Below, piece by piece: positions 35,095 through 44,204 of a stretch of DNA of 64,000 nt. The stretch is taken from contig NZ_JAUMKB010000006.1 of the NCBI RefSeq assembly GCF_030519375.1, positions 124,001 through 188,000 on the forward strand, in the 5' to 3' direction. The notes below the pieces were generated by a model. That model was not told the origin of the DNA and ran no database searches. It saw only the letters and a list, made by a program, of their open reading frames with translations. This DNA comes from Mucilaginibacter tolerans. GTDB lineage: Bacteria > Bacteroidota > Bacteroidia > Sphingobacteriales > Sphingobacteriaceae. Both the position numbers and the translations under genes were made by a program. How positions within the stretch are numbered: the first letter of the stretch is position 1; each line of letters begins with the position of its first letter.

Positions 35095-35440
35095 ATGTTA
35101 AAAGCCGTTCGGTTTTACAACTGAACGGCTTTCCCCAAAAAAAATTTTACAATTAAAAGTTTTGATATCAAACCCCAACGCCGGATCATTCCTAAAAATC
35201 ACGCTTTGGAATTGAGTAATCTTATGGTTATAAAATTATGAGTTTTAAAACTATAATATCAAGGAATTGAATAAAATATTACTAACAAATTTAAATCTTT
35301 TCACATTTTAAAACGCTTCTGCCTCAATTCTGGCTGCATTTCGCTCATTATTCAGGCTGACTTTTCTAATTGCTTAGTATTTAAGCTCCTCCAAATATTT
35401 TTCTAAACAAAAAAGCTTAAAATTGGCTTATTATCGTGAT
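35095..35440. other. Intergenic region
   Basis: Besides the terminator at 35101-35132 these 346 AT-rich bases hold no element I can support. Several short A/T runs (35150-35300) and the stretch at 35320-35360 show no stem, promoter match or open frame. Confidence 0.4.
35101..35132 (+). terminator. Intrinsic terminator of the efflux operon
   Basis: AAAGCCGTTC (35101-35110) pairs with GAACGGCTTT (35123-35132), and an inner GTT pairs with AAC. The 10-bp stem ends in TTT, and the A-rich strand opposite makes it less likely to act on the minus strand. Confidence 0.8.
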
Positions 35441-36430
35441 ATGAAAATGTTAAGCAGGCGCTACATTAAAACTTTATGGAAGGTTATCGTAGCCACTTTC
35501 ATGGGTTTTATAAACGACAATGGGTTAAAGTTAAGTGCATCGCTGGCTTATTATACGGTCTTTTCACTTGCACCGTTAATCATATTAATTATTTCGATAT
35601 CCAGCCTGGTACTAAGGCATTATGCGTTTAACGATGCATTATACGATCAGATGTCCCGGTTTATAGGGCACGACGCTACCGTTCAATTGCAGGAGGTGGT
35701 TAAAAACTTACAGCTTTCCGGCAAAACCGGCGTGGCCCTATTGTCGGGTATTATTATTTTATTAGTGGGTGCCAGCAGCATGTTTGTTGAGATACAGGAT
35801 TCGCTTAATATTATCTGGCGGGTGAAAGCAAAGCCCAAAAAAGGTTGGCTGAAATGGTTGCAGAATCGCTTCCTTTCTTTTTCGCTGATCATAGGTTTAG
35901 GGTTTTTGCTGCTGGTAAGCCTTATTATTAATATCGTAATAAAGGCTTTAAGCACCCGCCTGGAGCATTTCCTACCTTACGTAACAGTAACTATTTTCGA
36001 CCTGGTGAATCTTGCCGTTACCTTGCTGGTAATTTCAACTTTGTTTGGAATCATATTTAAATTCCTGCCCGATGTAAACATAAAGTGGAAAGATGTGCGT
36101 TCGGGGGCAATTTTTACGGCGCTCTTGTTTATGCTTGGGCAATATCTTATTGGTTTATATATACAATATACCGCCCAGGGCTCGGCTTATGGGGCCGCTG
36201 GTTCTGTTATCGTGATTTTGGTTTGGATATATTACACGTCCACCATTTTATACATTGGCGCTGAGTTCACTCAGGTATATGCCGAGGCCTCCGGGAGCAG
36301 AATAGAGCCCGCAGAGTATGCGGTACACATATTGCAAACCGAAATAGAGCATGAGGTTGCCAATCTCCCTCCACAAAACCCCGATTTACAAGGCAACCTA
36401 AAAAGCGTGAAAAAATCAGCGCATCAATAA
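35441..36430 (+). CDS. YihY/BrkB family membrane protein
   Basis: From ATG 35441 the product is 329 residues; the frame begins at a TTG 18 bases earlier, but the ATG has the better context. There are six predicted membrane spans. Hallmarks include LKLSASLAYYTVFSLAPLII near 29-48, the Pro in SLAPLI, and GQYLIGLYIQYTAQGSAYGA near 233-252, plus FTQVYAEASG near 283-292. Once called RNase BN, the family is now seen as inner-membrane transporters or flippase-like proteins of unknown substrate. It converges on the dacB-like gene, overlapping it by 7 bases at the stop codons. Confidence 0.88.
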   Translation: MKMLSRRYIKTLWKVIVATFMGFINDNGLKLSASLAYYTVFSLAPLIILIISISSLVLRHYAFNDALYDQMSRFIGHDATVQLQEVVKNLQLSGKTGVALLSGIIILLVGASSMFVEIQDSLNIIWRVKAKPKKGWLKWLQNRFLSFSLIIGLGFLLLVSLIINIVIKALSTRLEHFLPYVTVTIFDLVNLAVTLLVISTLFGIIFKFLPDVNIKWKDVRSGAIFTALLFMLGQYLIGLYIQYTAQGSAYGAAGSVIVILVWIYYTSTILYIGAEFTQVYAEASGSRIEPAEYAVHILQTEIEHEVANLPPQNPDLQGNLKSVKKSAHQ

Positions 36431-37749
36431 TTATCGTGGATATAGGTCATGATACGGACCATCTCATCACGAATTTCGCCGGTGGGCCGGGTGAAATTGT
36501 TATTCATGAACGAAAAAGCCAAACGTTTACCTTTCCTTGTTACCAGGTAACCACTTTGATTGTGATTATTAGATAGTGAGCCTGTTTTTGCCCATACAAA
36601 GGGTACACCGTTATCTGTTTTGTATGCCTTACGTATTGTCCCGGCAACACCACCTATCGGCATCAAACTATGTAATAAGTTATCATTCTTCATTTCATCA
36701 GATATCTTACAAAGTAATGCCACTATGCTTCTCGGCGTAAACAAATTATAGCGTGAAAGCCCGGATCCATCTACCCATTCCGGGGCATCCGGCAAATCAT
36801 TCAGAAAGTGTGCTTTGGAATAAGCAATCACCGAATCGGCATTCATCACTTTAAACTTTACGGACGAGCAAACCAGTAATAATTGTTCAGCGATAAAATT
36901 GTCGCTTGGTTGCAGCATGTGTTTATAAACTGTATCGGCATTTGCATCATACACAATTTTAGCATTATCAATTAAGGGTAAATGCACTTCAGTTACCTCT
37001 TGCTTCAATGTATCCTGTAACAATGCTATGGCTAAGGCCGTGCTTGTTTTCCATGGAATTTCCTGATGGTAATCAACCGGAATATTCATAGCTGGATACA
37101 CAAATGTATTGTTCAGGAATTCCCGCTGAACTTTATAGGCAGATGGTTTATAATTACTGTCACATTTTAAATATTGACTTAGATAAGACGGGCTGATTTG
37201 CAAAACTCCGTTTTTGTCAGCTGATAAAAAAGCGGCATTATTTTCAATGGGCAGTTCTGTTATCTCGGCCTGGTAATTGTCATTATAATCGTTCCAGGCC
37301 CAACCGTTTCCGAAGAAATCATTTTGATATTGCCCGGATGAAAAGAATAGTTTTTTATCTGAGCGTTTAAGAAAATCAAAACCCTTCACACCTTTCAGAT
37401 CGGTATGCAAAAAAGCCGGATCGCCGGTGCCCCAGAATATTAGTGAATCATTTTGGGTAATATATTTAAAAGCAGGAATAGAATCACCTAACATCTTCAG
37501 GCAGGTATAAAAAGTAAAGAGTTTGGTATTGGATGCAGGCGTGAAATACTTATCCGAGTTCAGTTCATAAACCATCTTCTTTGCATCCATATCATACAAT
37601 GCAAAACCTGTAAAATGATCTTTTACGATTAATGAGTGCTTAAAAAGCTTCCTGATTTTTCGCTTTCTGATTTTCCCTGCGTGGACGGCAGTATTTGTCA
37701 ACAAAAATATTGTTGCAATTAGTAACATTCTCCTGCTTCTGCACATCAT
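36424..37749 (-). CDS. dacB: D-alanyl-D-alanine carboxypeptidase/endopeptidase (PBP4, peptidase S13)
   Basis: The 441-residue protein has a signal peptide (about 1-24). All three penicillin-binding motifs are present: SxxK at 73-76 (SNTK), SxN at 282-284 (SDN) and KTG at 388-390. The insert domain between the first two motifs is family-typical. It cleaves D-Ala-D-Ala ends or cross-links in peptidoglycan and acts in the periplasm. It diverges from the protease gene at 37806 with 56 bases between. The ATG at 37728 could be the true start; it makes a shorter signal peptide. Confidence 0.92.
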   Translation of the reverse strand: MMCRSRRMLLIATIFLLTNTAVHAGKIRKRKIRKLFKHSLIVKDHFTGFALYDMDAKKMVYELNSDKYFTPASNTKLFTFYTCLKMLGDSIPAFKYITQNDSLIFWGTGDPAFLHTDLKGVKGFDFLKRSDKKLFFSSGQYQNDFFGNGWAWNDYNDNYQAEITELPIENNAAFLSADKNGVLQISPSYLSQYLKCDSNYKPSAYKVQREFLNNTFVYPAMNIPVDYHQEIPWKTSTALAIALLQDTLKQEVTEVHLPLIDNAKIVYDANADTVYKHMLQPSDNFIAEQLLLVCSSVKFKVMNADSVIAYSKAHFLNDLPDAPEWVDGSGLSRYNLFTPRSIVALLCKISDEMKNDNLLHSLMPIGGVAGTIRKAYKTDNGVPFVWAKTGSLSNNHNQSGYLVTRKGKRLAFSFMNNNFTRPTGEIRDEMVRIMTYIHDNY

Positions 37750-37805
37750 ATAATTTTAGGTAACTAAAGTTTTATCGTAAATTTATTAATCCAATTATAA
37801 ACAAA

Positions 37806-39056
37806 TTGTTACTTAAACTATTTCATAAGACCAAGCTCCTGCCCGTTTTGGGTTTGATTTGTTTAATATGTTTTAGTTTTTTGCCGGCAAAGGCCCAATA
37901 TTTCGACATCGACAACGGGTACAAATCAGTGCGGATACCCTTTAAACTGGTAAGAAACCTGGTGGTGATAAAATTAAAAATAAATGGCAGAGGGCCATTT
38001 AATTTTATATTGGACACCGGCGTAGGCCTGATGGTTATTACCGAGCCCAAATTAGTCGATTCCATAAACCTGCAAAATAAACGCACCATAAAAATGGGCG
38101 GCCTTGGCGAGGGTGATGCTTTCGAGGCATATGTGACCCCACCATTAAAAATAGAAATACCTGACCTGACGAGTTATGATGTTGCCGCAGCTATACTTAA
38201 AACAGACCATTTTAATTTGTCGAACTTTGTGGGCATACCAATTCATGGCTTGCTGGGGTATGAGTTCTTTAACAACCTGGCAGTTAAACTAAGCTTTGTA
38301 GATAGTACAATAACTGTTTACCGGCCCCGTGACGTACGCAAATTCAGGAAAGGCGAGAAATTACCAATGACTGTAGAGTATCACAAACCGTATATTCAGG
38401 CAAAAGTAAGGCTGCCCAATGGCACTGAACAAACGACTAAATTAGTGATAGATCTTGGAGCCGGTCATCCAATTTCGCTCGAAAACATGATCAAAAAAAA
38501 CGGGCTTCCGCAGAAATTTATTATTGCCAACTTGGGTGTTGGTCTGGCGGGGCCTATTACCGGCTTTTTAAGCCGGATAGATGAAGTAGATGTTGGCAAA
38601 TACCGGCTTAAAAAGGTAATCACATCGTTCCCAAACGATTATGACGAGGCAACAATGAAAAGTTTGTCCGTGCCCAGAGATGGTAATCTTGGGGTAGGAA
38701 TACTAAAAAGGTTTACAGTAATATTTGATTACCAGGACAATGCCCTATATTTAAAGCCTAATACAAATTTTAGCGAGCCCTTTGAACATGATATGAGCGG
38801 CATCGAATATTATGCCGCAGGCGAGGGGTTTAAACATCTGATCATAAGCAGAGTTGAACCGGGTTCGGCGGCTGACGAAGTTGGACTTGAAAAGGACGAC
38901 GAGATTACTTCCATTAATTTTAAGCCTGTCGGCGATATGACGATGGAAGAAATTGATAATATGCTTAAGTCAAAAAACGACCGCAATTTATTGATTGAGG
39001 TCTACCACGATCATCGGTTTGACAGGGTTATTCTCACGCTGAAGCGTAGAATTTAA
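37806..39056 (+). CDS. Secreted aspartyl protease-like protein with PDZ domain
   Basis: The 416-residue protein opens at a TTG with no in-frame ATG ahead of the signal peptide (about 1-30, ending PAKAQ). The first half has a retropepsin-like fold with DTG at 70-72 in FNFILDTGVGLMVI. The second lobe carries DLG at 216-218 in LVIDLGAGHP instead of DTG/DSG. The PDZ domain spans about 330-405 (HLIISRVEPGSAADEVGLEK). Such proteins are found across Bacteroidota and have no assigned substrate. A periplasmic protease or a non-catalytic binding protein are both possible. Confidence 0.82.
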   Translation: MLLKLFHKTKLLPVLGLICLICFSFLPAKAQYFDIDNGYKSVRIPFKLVRNLVVIKLKINGRGPFNFILDTGVGLMVITEPKLVDSINLQNKRTIKMGGLGEGDAFEAYVTPPLKIEIPDLTSYDVAAAILKTDHFNLSNFVGIPIHGLLGYEFFNNLAVKLSFVDSTITVYRPRDVRKFRKGEKLPMTVEYHKPYIQAKVRLPNGTEQTTKLVIDLGAGHPISLENMIKKNGLPQKFIIANLGVGLAGPITGFLSRIDEVDVGKYRLKKVITSFPNDYDEATMKSLSVPRDGNLGVGILKRFTVIFDYQDNALYLKPNTNFSEPFEHDMSGIEYYAAGEGFKHLIISRVEPGSAADEVGLEKDDEITSINFKPVGDMTMEEIDNMLKSKNDRNLLIEVYHDHRFDRVILTLKRRI

Positions 39057-39064
39057 ACTCACGT

Positions 39065-39337
39065 CTATTTCAATTGGCTTATATTTTCGAAGAAAGCACT
39101 TTGCAAATCGAGTAATGATTTCACTTTTACTTTTTCTCCATAAGTGTCAAAACACAAAAACTCAACTTTTCCGGGCTGCCGGGTATCAATTTTTTCAAAA
39201 AAGTTGAAGGTTTTAAAAAAATAATGGCGGGTAATAATACTCTTTCTTTTGTTTGATCTGGAAGAATTTAGCCTGAACCCAAACGCATCAATCCATTGAT
39301 GGATCCGGGTGTGAAGTGAGGATGCGATTTTTTTCAT
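39065..39337 (-). CDS. Small basic protein of unknown function
   Basis: The frame (95 residues from the ATG at 39352, or 90 from the ATG at 39337) has a basic, aromatic composition (LNSSRSNKRKSIITRHYFFK). It ends 9 bases from the stop of the protease gene, in convergent orientation. There is no signal peptide and no known family. The reading is plausible but unproven; it may be a spurious frame. Confidence 0.4.
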   Translation of the reverse strand: MKKIASSLHTRIHQWIDAFGFRLNSSRSNKRKSIITRHYFFKTFNFFEKIDTRQPGKVEFLCFDTYGEKVKVKSLLDLQSAFFENISQLK

Positions 39338-39531
39338 AGGTAATCTTTTCATTTCTAACGAAAAACTTTTCCCCTTGTTTTAATTGTGGGAGAATCGTTT
39401 TCACACACTCGTTCATAAAACATACTTAAACACAGCTAAAAACTCAGTGAATTTTTTTTCTAAAAATGAAATGTAACTTATTGAATAAGTTCGCGTACAA
39501 AGCTTTAATTAATTTATTTAACGTACCCTAT

Positions 39532-40440
39532 ATGAGACGAATTAGACACATATTACCATTAATATTACTAGTGTGCTTTATTAGTATTAATGGTTGTAAA
39601 AAAGACAAAACACCGGGTCCTTCAGGAGCTACCGGCGCTACTGGTGCCACGGGCGCACAAGGAGATATAGGCGCCACCGGTCCACAAGGACCGCAGGGCC
39701 CTGCCGGAGGCCCACAAGGCGCTACCGGAGCAACAGGTGCCACTGGTGCAACAGGCAGTACCGGTTCAAATGGAACTAACGGAACTAATGGCACAAACGG
39801 TGCTACAGGCGCAACTGGCGCTACCGGAGCAAATGGCGCTACTGGTTCAAATGGCACTAATGGTGCTACCGGCGCAACAGGTGCTGCAGGAGCAACTGGC
39901 GCTACTGGCGCCGCAGGGGCAACTGGTGCAACTGGTTCTGCAGGGGCAACTGGTGCAACTGGTTCTGCAGGAGCAACTGGCGCTACTGGTGCCGCAGGAG
40001 CAACTGGCGCAACTGGCGCCGCAGGAGCAACTGGTGCAACTGGCGCCGCGGGAGCTACTGGTGCAACTGGTGCTACCGGAAATGCAGATGTAAACACTTA
40101 CTTATTTAGCAACAAGTCTATTTCAATAACAGGAACAAATTTCAATGTCCCTGCTATTACACAACCAATTGTTGATCAAGGCCTGGTATTGGTTTACATG
40201 AGCACATCATCAAGTGGCCCATGGTATCCGCTACCGTATACTCAGGGCGGTACAACGATCAGCCTGGTAAACTATAGCTTAGGTCAGATAAGTTTAATAG
40301 CAAGCACGAACCAAACCGGTATCTATCTTAAGGTTGTTGTAATACCGGGTAATTCGCTTACCCAATTGAGCACTGCCAACCCGCATTTAAACTTCAACAA
40401 TTACAACCAGGTAGCTTCGGCACTGCGTTTGAAACAATAA
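39532..40440 (+). CDS. Collagen-like repeat lipoprotein
   Basis: From ATG 39532 the product is 302 residues; the open frame begins at 39466 but the later start gives a lipoprotein signal with lipobox SINGC (Cys 22). A Gly-X-Y collagen region of about 50 triplets follows (about 27-183), mostly GAT/GAA/GNG with a short break at PAGGPQG. The C-terminal 120 residues form a globular domain ([40 protein letters not shown]). Collagen-like surface lipoproteins are common in Bacteroidota. The role is unknown. The repetitive DNA could vary in length between strains. Confidence 0.85.
   Translation: MRRIRHILPLILLVCFISINGCKKDKTPGPSGATGATGATGAQGDIGATGPQGPQGPAGGPQGATGATGATGATGSTGSNGTNGTNGTNGATGATGATGANGATGSNGTNGATGATGAAGATGATGAAGATGATGSAGATGATGSAGATGATGAAGATGATGAAGATGATGAAGATGATGATGNADVNTYLFSNKSISITGTNFNVPAITQPIVDQGLVLVYMSTSSSGPWYPLPYTQGGTTISLVNYSLGQISLIASTNQTGIYLKVVVIPGNSLTQLSTANPHLNFNNYNQVASALRLKQ
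39616..40080 (+). repeat. Tandem Gly-X-Y coding repeat
   Basis: About 465 bases of short tandem units inside the collagen-like gene, built from GGCGCTACCGGAGCAACTG-type 9-base steps (Gly-Ala-Thr). Near-identical runs such as GCAACTGGTGCAACTGG recur many times. They raise the chance of slippage and assembly error. Confidence 0.85.
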
Positions 40441-40461
40441 TCAAAAGTTAAAAATAACCCT

Positions 40462-40494
40462 GCCCTCTGATTGAAATCAATCAGGGGGCTTTTT
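40462..40494 (+). terminator. Intrinsic terminator of the collagen-like gene
   Basis: GCCCTCTGATTG (40462-40473) pairs with CAATCAGGGGGC (40478-40489) with one T-G pair around loop AAAT, then TTTTTG. Twelve-bp stem. Confidence 0.9.
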
Positions 40495-40601
40495 GTTTGG
40501 CAATGTAACAATGCTATGATTTTTAACTATTTAATATTTTTAAGTTGAACCTTTGCGTTCTGTTAATGTCTTTATGATCTGACAATAGCACGATGTAAAG
40601 T

Positions 40602-43514
40602 ATGAAACGCTTATTCCTTATTTTTCTTTTTTCTACCTTAATCTCGCTTTACGCCACCGCACAAACCGGACGGGAAGTTCATGGCACTGTAACAGACTCT
40701 ACCAAACTCGGAGTACCCGGAGCTAATATTAAATTGATATCCGATAAAGGCGATAGTACAGTGACTATTACAGACCCAACAGGAAAATTTGTTTTTCCTG
40801 CAGTTAATGGTACCAAGCTTACACTTACTGTATCATCAATAGGTTATCAACGCATCAAGAAGCATTTTTCTTTGGATGCTGATACCAAGCCTGCTACTTT
40901 GGGTACAGTCATATTAAAACAGGAAAACAACACCCTACAGGGGGTAACCATAGTTGGTGTTAACCCGGTAACACTAAAAGAAGATACGGTTGAATATAAA
41001 GCCAGTGCTTATAAAGTACGGGAGAATGCACCGGTTGAAGATCTGATAAAGAAGCTGCCGGGGGTTGATGTTGATGTTAACGGGAATATTACCACCCAGG
41101 GAAAACAGGTAACCAAAGTAAGGATCAATGGCAAGGATTTTATGGGCGGAGACGTGCAAAGCGCCACAAAAAATCTTCCTGCCGATGTGGTGGAAAACAT
41201 CCAGATGATAGATGACTATGGCGATCAGGCAAACCTGACCGGCGTAAAAACAGGTGAGCCGGACAAGATCATGAACATCACTATCCGTAAGGATAAAAAC
41301 TATGGATATTTTGGTCAGGCTACTGCAGGCGATGGTGAGGACGCATTACCGAAAAGCCAGGGCTTGCCTGATGACAATCGCTATCTTTTCAACCTAAATG
41401 CATTCCGTTTTAATGGCGATCAGCAGATGGCTTTGCTTGGAAGCGTTAATAACACCAACGTAAACACTTTCTCATTTAACTCGAACACCGGCGGAGGTGG
41501 AGGAGGCGGTGGTTTTGGCGGGGGTGGCGGCGGCCGTGGAAACGCTGCTCGCGGCGCGCAAAACTCCGGAAGCCTGATTACCACACAAAATGGTATTACC
41601 GACGCCCACTCAATAGGTGCAAATTTCCGTGATCAATGGGGTAAAAAACTATCTGTTTATGGCAGCTATAGCGTATCCGACAACACAGTATCCACAAATA
41701 GTACTAACTTCCAGCAAAACACCAGTCTGCAAAACCCCAGCACTATTAATCAGCGGTCGAATGAATTGGATAAAAATTTTAATGAGCGTTTTACCTGGAA
41801 TATGGAGTACAAGCCGGATACGGTAAATTATCTGAAAATCACGCCAACGTTTACCTATGCTACCACACGCACAACTGAAAATGAGGCTGATAGCACCAGG
41901 TTTCCTTACAACCCCATCAGGAACGCTGTGTTTAACACATATACCTCAAGTACCTCCAACGCACCCGCTTACGGTATAACTGCACTATACAATCATCGCT
42001 TTCACCGTAAAGGGCGCAATTTTAGTCTTAACGTTAATATCAACTCAGCACCTAGTACCCTATATCAGCACGTTGTATATAATTACACACTCGGCACGCC
42101 GCCCGGACCAGTTAACCAGGTTTTGCATACCAACAGCCGTACTACAACTATCGGTACTACATTATCATTCCTGGAGCCCATTGGAAAAAGAGACTACCTG
42201 GAAGTTAACTATGCCCTTAGTCACTCGCACACCACAAATAGCAAGTCAGCCGATTCTTCGATCGTTACTACTGATTTCCCGAGTATTCCCGACACCCTCA
42301 GGAGCACAGATTACAATTATAACTTCACAACCAACCGCTTTGGATTAAACTATCGTTTTGTTGAGAAGAAATATAACTATACGTTTGGTCTGTCCGCACA
42401 ACCCGCAGTCCTGGATGGTTACTCGCCGCTAACCGGATTAACAACTCATGTAAATACTTTTAACTGGATACCTACCGCACGATATATTTATAATTTTTCG
42501 CGCAGCCAGGCATTTAGTCTCAATTATAACGGGTCAAGCAGTCAACCGAGCTTTACCCAGTTACAGCCTACTACTGATGTGTCAAATGCCTCCTATCCCG
42601 TGCAAGGTAACCCCTTCCTGAAGCCACAGTTTACCAATAATTTTTCTATTCGTTATAACCAGTTCAGCTTCGCTACGGGGAATATTTTATTTGCCAATGT
42701 TTCATTTCAGAAGATTGACAACCAGATCGTAACCAATCTTATTACCTATGCAAGCAAGAGTTCTATCCTCACCCAATATTTGAATGCAGACGGCTATTAT
42801 AACATCAGCGGCAATTTCACATATGCCAAGCCATGGGACAACCGCAAGTTTACATTGATGTTTACGGGTACGGTAAATTACTCAAACGGTGTAAGTTACC
42901 TGACCAACGTCGGTGCCAGTGGCGATTCGGTAGCTAATAAAAATATCGCCAAAAACCTGCAAATGACTCCTGGCTTACGTTTCAGGGTAAATTTTACCGA
43001 TATAATTGATGCACAGGTATTAACTAATTATGTTATCAACCGCACCGATAACTCTGTAAAAAACCCACTGAATCAGAACCTACTCACGCGTACGTGGAAT
43101 ATCGGCGTAAACGGTAAAAATTACTTCAAAGACTGGACCGTGAGTTATGACTATGGTAAAGCAATCAATTATGGCTATAGCTCAGCACTTGGGAAGGTAA
43201 CCAACCCGAATATATTGAACATGTATGTGGAGCGGAGATTTTTAAAAGATCACAGAGCAACTATCCGCTTATCTGCATTTGACTTGTTTAATCAAAATAC
43301 AGGATTTTCGACCAGCTCAGTACCTGGCTCATATACCGAAACTCATATTAACAGGCTATCGCGTTATTACCTGGCAACGTTTACCCTTCGTTTACAAAAA
43401 TTTGCAGGGAAAGCGCCAACCCAAAACCCTGACAGAGACTTTAGGAGGGGAAATCGTGGTGATGGCCCGGGAGGTCCGCCACCAGGCGGTGGTCCGGGCG
43501 GAGTGCCGCAATAA
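40602..43514 (+). CDS. Outer-membrane beta-barrel protein, TonB-receptor-like
   Basis: The 970-residue protein has a signal peptide (about 1-20). A carboxypeptidase-regulatory-like domain spans about 25-110 (VHGTVTDSTKLGVPGANIKL), and a plug-like region about 115-235 (VEDLIKKLPGVDVDVNGNIT, INGKDFMGGD). A beta-barrel fills the rest, with a Gly-rich loop near 297-313 (GGGGGGGGFGGGGGGRGNAA). The C-terminus is a Gly/Pro-rich tail (GGPPPGGGPGG) in place of the usual terminal aromatic. It fits the outer-membrane beta-barrel family of TonB-receptor homologues. The substrate is unknown. A perfect bidirectional terminator follows. Confidence 0.85.
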   Translation: MKRLFLIFLFSTLISLYATAQTGREVHGTVTDSTKLGVPGANIKLISDKGDSTVTITDPTGKFVFPAVNGTKLTLTVSSIGYQRIKKHFSLDADTKPATLGTVILKQENNTLQGVTIVGVNPVTLKEDTVEYKASAYKVRENAPVEDLIKKLPGVDVDVNGNITTQGKQVTKVRINGKDFMGGDVQSATKNLPADVVENIQMIDDYGDQANLTGVKTGEPDKIMNITIRKDKNYGYFGQATAGDGEDALPKSQGLPDDNRYLFNLNAFRFNGDQQMALLGSVNNTNVNTFSFNSNTGGGGGGGGFGGGGGGRGNAARGAQNSGSLITTQNGITDAHSIGANFRDQWGKKLSVYGSYSVSDNTVSTNSTNFQQNTSLQNPSTINQRSNELDKNFNERFTWNMEYKPDTVNYLKITPTFTYATTRTTENEADSTRFPYNPIRNAVFNTYTSSTSNAPAYGITALYNHRFHRKGRNFSLNVNINSAPSTLYQHVVYNYTLGTPPGPVNQVLHTNSRTTTIGTTLSFLEPIGKRDYLEVNYALSHSHTTNSKSADSSIVTTDFPSIPDTLRSTDYNYNFTTNRFGLNYRFVEKKYNYTFGLSAQPAVLDGYSPLTGLTTHVNTFNWIPTARYIYNFSRSQAFSLNYNGSSSQPSFTQLQPTTDVSNASYPVQGNPFLKPQFTNNFSIRYNQFSFATGNILFANVSFQKIDNQIVTNLITYASKSSILTQYLNADGYYNISGNFTYAKPWDNRKFTLMFTGTVNYSNGVSYLTNVGASGDSVANKNIAKNLQMTPGLRFRVNFTDIIDAQVLTNYVINRTDNSVKNPLNQNLLTRTWNIGVNGKNYFKDWTVSYDYGKAINYGYSSALGKVTNPNILNMYVERRFLKDHRATIRLSAFDLFNQNTGFSTSSVPGSYTETHINRLSRYYLATFTLRLQKFAGKAPTQNPDRDFRRGNRGDGPGGPPPGGGPGGVPQ

Positions 43515-43535
43515 TGCTTAATAGTCATTTACAGA

Positions 43536-43567
43536 AGAGGCCGGTATTTTCAAAAATACCGGCCTCT
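43536..43567. terminator. Bidirectional terminator
   Basis: AGAGGCCGGTATTTT (43536-43550) and AAAATACCGGCCTCT (43553-43567) are perfect inverted repeats of 15 bp with a two-base loop (CA). It separates the convergent receptor and response-regulator genes, and both strands can form it. Confidence 0.85.
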
Positions 43568-43588
43568 ATTCTTACACCAAATTTATAA

Positions 43589-43969
43589 TCAATTATTATT
43601 GACCAATACATTATGGATAACCTGCTCCAGCTGCTGCAGATCAAATGGTTTAGCCAGGTAACTTTCAGCACCCGCATTACTTGCTAACAGTTGGATATCG
43701 CTATTTGCCGAAAAATAAATGACAGGTATATTTTTCAATGTGCTATCATTTTTCAAGGTCTGCGTAGCAACTATACCTCCGGCATCGGGTATCCAATTGT
43801 CCATCAGGATCACATCAGGGCGTATTCGCGAAACTTTTTCCGTTACATTATTACAATCTGTAAAGGCATGGACTTCCCAGCCTTGTTCTTCTAAAACATA
43901 ACTGCAAATTGAAAGTATATCCTCATCGTCATCAAAAATGATAATCTTTTTCGTAGAGGCTTTATCCAT
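43589..43969 (-). CDS. Single-domain response regulator
   Basis: The 126-residue protein is a bare receiver domain. Acidic pair D13/D14 (FDDDED), phospho-acceptor D57 (LMDNW), S87 (YFSAN) and K107 (LAKPFD) are all present. No output domain exists, so it works as a CheY/SpoF-like relay. The histidine kinase 236 bases away is on the opposite strand and diverges from it, making it a possible partner. Confidence 0.93.
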   Translation of the reverse strand: MDKASTKKIIIFDDDEDILSICSYVLEEQGWEVHAFTDCNNVTEKVSRIRPDVILMDNWIPDAGGIVATQTLKNDSTLKNIPVIYFSANSDIQLLASNAGAESYLAKPFDLQQLEQVIHNVLVNNN

Positions 43970-44204
43970 ATTATGGGGTCAAATCTTTAATCTATTTATA
44001 CCTTTTTCGGGCTCAAATGTTTTAATTTTTTTTAATATAACGATATAGCTATATTTATGTGAGTTATCCCGTTTGCAAAGAACTGATTTTAACCTTACAA
44101 ATCAATACACAATTGTTCCGGCTTCTTTTTTAATTGATTCTTTGAATTTAAAGGCAGATTTTGTCCCCTTAGAAAAAAATGTATACATACCTAATTAAAT
44201 TGAG

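Noticed and set aside
39616..40080. Possible CRISPR array
   Set aside because: The repeats are 9-base coding units in frame with Gly-X-Y triplets, with no unique spacers.
39528..40097. Long minus-strand frame coding Pro-Val-Ala-Pro repeats
   Set aside because: It is the antisense shadow of the collagen-like Gly-X-Y repeat; the plus-strand gene has a signal peptide, a globular domain and a terminator.
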